Assembly: GCA_949592205.1 (NCBI GenBank)
Contig: CATIUR010000012.1
Location: forward strand, 3,186,501-3,250,500
DNA from: Helichrysum umbraculigerum
Lineage: Eukaryota > Streptophyta > Magnoliopsida > Asterales > Asteraceae
Direction: 5' to 3'
Length of the DNA stretch: 64,000 bases
Shown: one piece after another, positions 57,954 to 64,000 of the stretch
How the letters are laid out: every line of letters begins with the position of its first letter
How positions within the stretch are numbered: the first letter of the stretch is position 1
Made by a program: the position numbers and the translations under genes
Notes under the pieces: generated by a model
What the model saw: only the letters and a program-made list of their open reading frames with translations
What the model was told of the DNA's origin: nothing
Database searches by the model: none

Positions 57954-60223
57954 TGTAACACCCCCAAATTCACTGTTTGGCGGAAGCAAGGTTTGGGGTG
58001 CTACCAATCAAATATCACAGCACAAAGATAAAGCAAACGACATCTATATGCAACGTTGGTAAATTAGTTACATTCCATAGATATAATGTTTGAAAACTTA
58101 ATGTTTTCATATACAAAAATAGTTCCCTAGAGTCCACGCGTATGGCGGGAGATTCTATTACATAATCAACATGTACAAAAGATAATGCTGAGAATCTCCG
58201 TTAAATGCAGTTTAGTTGAAATCATGCGACTCTAGCTATGTCCTGGAGAAATCCTACTCCGTCGGTGTACCTGAGAATACATGCTAAAAGGGTCAACACG
58301 AATGTTGGTGAATCTCACAGGTTTGTAAGTAATATCAGTTTTTGAACACAAGATTTCATCAGTAGTGCCCGTAGGCGTAAATCAAGTATTTGCAAATCTA
58401 GCAAATGTAAAGTAAATAAGTTATACCGTTGCCATGAGGCTCATAATCGAAGCTTAACCCGTAAGTAATAATTTGCTCCCGTGACATGCTCGTAATTGAG
58501 CAAGCATAAGTGACGAATAATAGTCGCCCGCTTATACATAACGGTTCGTGGTAGCGCTACTACCCCGGGCGGGGAGGGTCATTTCCCTAATGGATCCATT
58601 AACTAGTGTTCGCGCTTAAGTACATAACTAACGATATATGATGGAGAGACTTCAGTAGAAAGTAAATAACTCATGCAATTACGTTTGGTATAGTAAGCAG
58701 TTTTAGTACTTGTGTTCAAGGAAAATCAGTAGCATGTATCTCCCCCAATAAGAAAAACAGTAAAAGTGGGGCCGTAAGACTCACCTGAGTCTTTGCAAGT
58801 GCGTTTATATCAATAAACGAGTAAGTAATATCAACCGTAGGTTCTCTGAACCCGAATCCTCCAAATGCCTAAACACATAATGTCAAGTAAGTAGATGTCT
58901 CGTAAGACCATCTATGCTAGTTGTCTACACAACTCGTTATGTCCAATGTTGGTTCGTTATCGTTTGTTCTTAGAAAATATGGTTGGCCCGTTGGTGACGG
59001 TTTGTAATAATAATCCATAAGTGTTATTATTATTCGTCTCGTTTTACGTTTAGTAAAAGTATGTACTTTTGTATGTTAATTATCGTCGTAAAAAGTGTAG
59101 TTGTCTTTACGCGAATGTCGAATCGTTGAGTAGAAACTCAGTTCGCAGACCAGGTCAGTTCGGCTCGTTCGGCTCGGTTCGGCTCGCAAGTTCGGTTCGA
59201 TTCGTAACTCGGCTCGGTTCGCCGCTCGGTTCGATTCGCTGCTCGGTTCGATTCGCTGCTCGGCTCGACTCACTGCTCGGCTCGACTCGCTGCTCGGCTC
59301 GGCTCGCTGCTCGGCTCGGCTCGGTTCGTAGGAAGAACACACCCCAGCTCGCGAAACGGTCTGATTGACGGATTTCGGTCCAAAAACATGTTTTCGGGTT
59401 TCCGTTTGGTCCGATTCTTTTACCCAACCCTCCAATGGACATTACAAGTATAAATAAACAATTATAAGTCGAAAATAAGTAAAACCGAGAGGTTTCGAGA
59501 ATTTGTCGGAACTTACAAATTGTCGGATGAGAAATCCGAAAAGATAGGAAGGTAGATCGTGACGCGGTGGGTCTTTTATTCCAAAGGAGTGGTATGATCC
59601 GGCGATGTTTCGAGGTGTTATTTTGCGATTTTATGGTGATGGTGGTGGTTTGGTAGTTGAGAGAAAAGAAAAGGAAGAAAAGAGAAAGGGGTGGAGAAAG
59701 TGAGGGAAAAGAGAGAGAGTGGGAGGTTTAACCTCCCATTTTCGGTCCCCGTCATCACGCCCCGTGCGGTGTTCGTTTTCTCCGTTGTTTAAACGTTAAA
59801 TATTTATTTTATGCGTTTAATTATATCTTTTAAAATTATAAACTTTTGTTAAATAATTTACTTGTATTATTTCTTTAAATCCTTAATAGTTTGAAATATG
59901 ATATAGTTTAAATAAATTTAAGTACTTTTGTTTTTAAATCATGTAAACTTTAATCAAGTGATACGAGATAATTACTAATCATTAGCAAATAGCATTTTGG
60001 GCATAATCGCTTTATTTAGTATATAAACATTTGTTCACCAACGTCCGTATTAATCGAATAGAATTTCATTCTATTTAAATTGCGTACGATTTAAGTCAAA
60101 TCGCAAAGTTGTATATATTTACCAATATATAATCCGATACATAAATTAGCCTAACACAGAACTAATTACATGTATTAACGAAGATTTGGCACTAATTCTA
60201 GTCCTAATTTGCCGGGTGTTACA
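57954..60223 (-). mobile_element. 3' LTR (2.27 kb) of the minus-strand Tekay element
   Basis: The minus strand starts TGTAACACCCGGCAAATTAGG (first 20 bases cited to position 60204) directly after the polypurine tract and ends TTGGGGGTGTTACA at 57954. It contains the 17-bp CG-rich tandem repeat at 59210-59330 and, around 59640-59740, a GA/GGT-rich promoter-side segment like that in the LTR at 380-3663. Confidence 0.88.
59208..59330. repeat. ~17-bp CTCGGYTCGRYTCGCTG tandem repeats
   Basis: About six or seven units in direct order with C/T and A/G variation, very CpG-rich against an AT-rich background. Both strands give long Arg/Glu/Ser-type frames (59069-59442) which are artefacts of the repeat. 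Confidence 0.92.
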
Positions 60224-60235
60224 TTCTCCCCCTGT
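60224..60235 (-). other. Polypurine tract of the Tekay element
   Basis: ACAGGGGGAGAA on the minus strand, directly before the LTR start. Confidence 0.85.
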
Positions 60236-60257
60236 TAAAAGAATTTCGTCCCGAAAT

Positions 60258-63200
60258 TTAAGTCGAAGTCGCGTTCGGGGTAGCATCAGTGAATAAGTGG
60301 GGATACTTGAGTCGCATTTGGTCTTCCCGTTCCCAAGTGAATTCCGGACCACGTCTAGAATTCCACCTGACCTTGACAATGGGAATACGACTTTGTTTCA
60401 GTTGTTTGACCTCACGGTCCATAATTTCGGCGGGTTCCTCAACGAAATGAAGTTTGTCATCGATGCGAATCTCGTCAAGTGGTATAATAAGTGTCTCGTC
60501 AGACAGACATTTCTTTAAGTTAGAAATGTGAAAGGTAGGGTGCACGCTGCTGAGTTCAGAGGGCAGCTGCAGTCGATATGCCACTGGACCTATCCTCTCG
60601 AGGATCTCGAAAGGCCCAATGTACCTGGGGTTTAACTTTCCGCGTTTTCCGAATCGGATTACGCCTTTCCAAGGCGATACTTTCAAGAGTACTCGATCCC
60701 CAACTTGGAACTCGAGTGGCTTGCGTCTCACGTCAGCATAGCTTTTCTGACGATCACGCGCGGCTTTGAGTCGGTTTTGGATTTCGGCGATGTTCTCTGT
60801 GGTTTCATGTATGAGTTCAGGACCAGTGAGTTGACTATCTCCCACTTCAGTCCAACAGATCGGTGATCGGCACTTACGACCATACAGTGCCTCAAAAGGT
60901 GCAGCTTTAATGCTGGCGTGATAGCTGTTGTTGTACGAGAACTCGCACAACGGTAGATGTCTTTCCCAATTTGTACCGGAATCAACTACGCAGGCTCGTA
61001 GCATGTCTTCCAGTGTCTGAATAGTTCGTTCGCTCTGGCCATCGGTCTGAGGGTGGTACGCGGTACTCATGTCGAGACGGGTACCCAGTGATTTTTGGAG
61101 TGATTGCCAGAAGCGAGATGTGAAACGAGCATCCCTGTCAGAGATAATCGAGATAGGGACACCATGTTGACAAACGATTTCTTTGATGTAAATTTGTGTA
61201 AGGCGTTCCATTTTATCGGTTTCTCTGATTGCCAAGAAATGAGCTGATTTGGTGAGCCGATCGACGATCACCCAAATGGTATCGCAACCGCTCGCCGATT
61301 TAGGTAGTTTGGTTATGAAATCCATGGTAATTTGCTCCCATTTCCATTGAGGAATTTCAGGTTGTTGGAGCAATCCCGAAGGTCTTTGGTGTTCGGCCTT
61401 GACCTTGGAACAAGTTAAGCATTTGCTGACGTACAAAGCAATGTCAGCTTTCATGTTTGGCCACCAGTAAAACTCCTTGATGTCGTGATACATTTTGTCG
61501 GATCCCGGGTGGATAGAATATTTGGACTTGTGAGCTTCATCCATCACCAAGTCCCGCAGGTTTCCGAATTTAGGCAACCAGATTCGGTTTGAGAAATACT
61601 TAACCCCGTTAGGTTTGGTTTCGAATTGTTTATCCATGCCTCGTAAGGCCTCGTTTTTGACATTATCGGGTTTGAGAGCTTCTAGTTGAGCGGTAAGAAT
61701 CTGAATATTCAAATTGTTGTGAATGGTCATACTGAGGGCTCGGACTCGAAGTGGTTTTGTACGTTCCTTACGACTGAGAGCATCGGCAACCACGTTTGCC
61801 TTGCCTGGATGATATTTGATCTCACAGTCGTAATCAGTGAGTAATTCAACCCATCTACGTTGCCTCATGTTAAGATCTTTCTGGTCGAAGATGTGTTGGA
61901 GACTTTTGTGGTCGGTGAATATGGTACTTCGGGTACCATAAAGGTAGTGTCTCCAGATTTTGAGAGCGAATACCACGGCCCCTAACTCGAGGTCGTGAGT
62001 TGTGTAGTTTTTCTCGTGAACTTTAAGTTGTCGAGAGGCGTAAGCAATGACCTTGTCTCGTTGCATCAGCACGCAACCGAGACCTTGGTGAGAAGCATCG
62101 CAGTATACCACGAAGTCATCGGTGCCTTCGGGTAAAGACAGAATGGGTGCACTGCAAAGCTTGAATTTCAACAGCTGAAATGCCGACTCTTGTTTATCGG
62201 TCCAATCGAATTTCTTTTCCTTCTGAGTCAGCACCGTGAGGGGTTTGGCAATTTTTCAAAAGTTTTCGATGAAACGGCGGTAGTAACCGGCCAATCCCAA
62301 GAATTGGCGTACCTCGGTAGGAGTGGTTGGTGCTTGCCAGTTCTTGATTGCCTCGATTTTTGTCGGGTCTACATGAATTCCCTGATTATCAATCACGTGT
62401 CCAAGGAATTGAACGGTTTTTATCCAGAACTCACACTTAGAGAATTTGGCGTAAAGCTCCTCGTGTCTGAGTAGTTCTAGAATGGTTCTGAGATGTTGTG
62501 CGTGTTCCTGTTCGTTGCGCGAATAAATAAGGATATCATCGATAAAAACAATGACAAACTTGTCGAGGTACGGTTTGCACACCCGATTCATAAGGTCCAT
62601 GAATACAGCCGGTGTGTTGGTTAGGCCAAAGGGCATTACTTGGAATTCATAGTGCCCGTAACGGGTTCTGAATGCGGTTTTTGGGATGTCAGCATCGCGA
62701 ACACGCAACTGATGATAACCTGATCAAAGATCAATCTTTGAATAACAGCTAGATCCTTGGAGTTGATCGAACAGATCATCGATTCGAGGGAGTGGGTATC
62801 GGTTCTTGACGGTTAGCTTGTTCAACTCTCGGTAGTCAATACACATTCGAAATGAACCATCTTTCTTTTTGACAAACAAGACCGGAGCTCCCCAAGGTGA
62901 AGAACTCGGTCTGATGAATCCTCTATCCAGGAGTTCCTGTAACTGAGTAGACAACTCCTGAAGTTCAGATGGGGCTAGGCGGTACGGTGCTCGGGCCACC
63001 GGTGCGCCACCCGGCACGAGATCAATCGAGAACTCGACCTGTCTAGGTGGAGGTAAACCAGGCAGTTCTTCTGGAAAGACTTCGGGAAAATCTCTAACGA
63101 TTGGCACATCTTCAAGTAGCTTCTCCTCCGACTTTTTTTCCGTGATGTGCGCGAGGATTGCTGGGTAACCCTTTCTCAGAAACTTTCGGGTTTTTAAACA

Positions 63201-64000
63201 GGAGATTAAGTTTAGTCTCGACCCACCGGTCTCCCCCTGTATGACCAAGGTACTACCGGAGGCGAGAGGAATTCGGACGATTTTATCATGGCAAACAATT
63301 TCGGCCCGGTGCTTGGACAACCAGTCCATACCCACGATGACATCAAAACTTCCCAGTTCAACAGGCATTAGATCGATTGAGAAGATTTCGTTTGCTAGGT
63401 TTAAAGTGCAATTAGGTATCACACTATTGGTTTCTATGAGTTTACCATTTGCGAGTTCTACGGTGTACTTAACATCTAAGGCCGAAGGGGTGACATTAAG
63501 TAATGTGTAAAACTCATCAGATATGAAACTTTTATCAGCACCGGTATCAAATAATACTGAAGCAGTAAGATCGTTGAAAAGAAACGTACCCGTTACAACA
63601 TTCGGGTCTTCTCTAGCTTCCCCAGCTTTGATGACAAATGCTCTGCTACGAGCAGGGTTGTTGTTCCGTTTGTTGCTGTTGTTGTTGTTGTTGTTTTTCT
63701 GCTTAGGGCAATTATTCTGAAAGTGTCCAGGACTTCCGCACCCATAACAAGTCTTTGGGACACTGATGTTTTGACAATCCTTGGCCAGATGCCCAAAACG
63801 TTTGCAGTTTGTACACGGGCAGGAACCGTTGTGGTGACGGTTGCATTTGGGGCAGTAGGGCTTGCTTCCAACGTACCCTTTCCTTTCCGAAGTGCCAGAT
63901 GAATAAGCCTTAAGGGGCTCAGGCTTTCGGTTGGTGATTTGGTTGGATGAGTTGGGGTTTCCTTCCCACTTTCGTTTGTTGTTTGCAGGTGGGGCTGAGG
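60258..64000 (-). pseudogene. Tekay/Del chromovirus Gag C-terminus and Pol (partial)
   Basis: A single minus-strand frame is open from the window edge to 60258 except for two stops, TGA at about 62721-62723 (in the 'KIDL*SGYH' block) and TGA at about 62253-62255. Domains in order are Gag zinc knuckles 'CTNCKRFGHLAKDC' and 'CYGCGSPGHFQNNC'; protease with 'VLFDTGADKSF' (catalytic Asp); RT with 'LVPGGAPVARAPYRLAP', 'SFRMCIDYRELNKLT' and 'VIVFIDDILIYS'; RNase H with 'VVYCDASHQGLGCVL'; integrase with the HHCC block ('HPGSDKMYHDIKEFYWWPNM', 'CLTC') and catalytic 'TMDFITKLP', 'IISDRDARF', 'GQSERTIQ'; and a C-terminal chromodomain-like region ('PIVKVRWNSRRGPEFTWERE'). It is probably read as one Gag-Pol. 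The two TGA codons could each arise from one base change. Gag N-terminus and 5' LTR lie beyond 64000. Confidence 0.93.

Noticed and set aside
59069..59442. Long Arg/Glu/Ser-type frames on both strands
   Set aside because: Products of the 17-bp CG-rich tandem repeat, since all frames stay open.
63593..63871. Thr-rich 92-codon frame
   Set aside because: It is out of register with the Gag zinc knuckles and DTG protease, which are read through in the neighbouring frame.

Overview
This window looks like intergenic, repeat-dominated DNA of a large eudicot genome. It is AT-rich, has many microsatellites, and nearly all recognisable coding sequence is retrotransposon Gag/Pol. The combination of Tekay-type Gypsy elements with TGTAACACCC termini, Athila/Tat-like elements with a tRNA-Asp-type primer site, and SIRE-like Copia elements with a third ORF reminds me of Asteraceae (lettuce, sunflower and Tanacetum relatives). 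That placement is inference from memory of such proteins, not a database result.

Layout. 1-3663: leader and 3.28-kb LTR of a minus-strand Tekay-like element, inserted in a fragment of an Athila/Tat-like LTR (3664 to about 4437). About 4438-11205: a minus-strand chain of SIRE-like Copia pieces (RT fragment, a Gag-only unit with two 560-bp LTRs, then an envelope-position ORF). 14016-19966: a second minus-strand Copia element with a broken gag-pol and its 5' LTR. About 20.2-26.1 kb: a minus-strand copy of non-autonomous 'family A' (PBS, LTR, orphan ORF), sitting in a remnant Gypsy LTR. 28.2-41.9 kb: an RTE-type LINE split by a complete plus-strand family A element (29789-39766, target duplication GAGAC). 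41.9-45.2 kb: two long-TIR DNA elements between (TA)n tracts, an eroded family-A-like LTR and a Stowaway-like MITE. 45455-54423: a complete 'family B' Athila/Tat-like element (target duplication ATGAA) with Gag and protease but without reverse transcriptase. 54424-54830: a short host-like stretch that may hold the last exon of a minus-strand gene. 54831-64000: nested Tekay-type elements, the last with most of a Pol polyprotein running off the window.

No intact host gene is visible. Every polyprotein carries stops, frameshifts or deletions, so nothing here looks autonomous, although matching LTR pairs and clean target duplications show that families A and B moved fairly recently.

The most unusual signal is not coding. 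Several unrelated LTR families carry clusters of short CpG-containing inverted repeats in their promoter or leader region. In the LTR at 380-3663, sixteen copies of an 11-bp mini-palindrome keep perfect pairing while both arms change together and the 3-nt spacer varies freely. A second array in the same LTR and the clusters in family B have the same arm/3-nt/arm design; family A and two other families use other spacers. In family A the copy number differs by exactly one 21-bp unit between the two LTRs of one insertion, so these clusters expand and contract.
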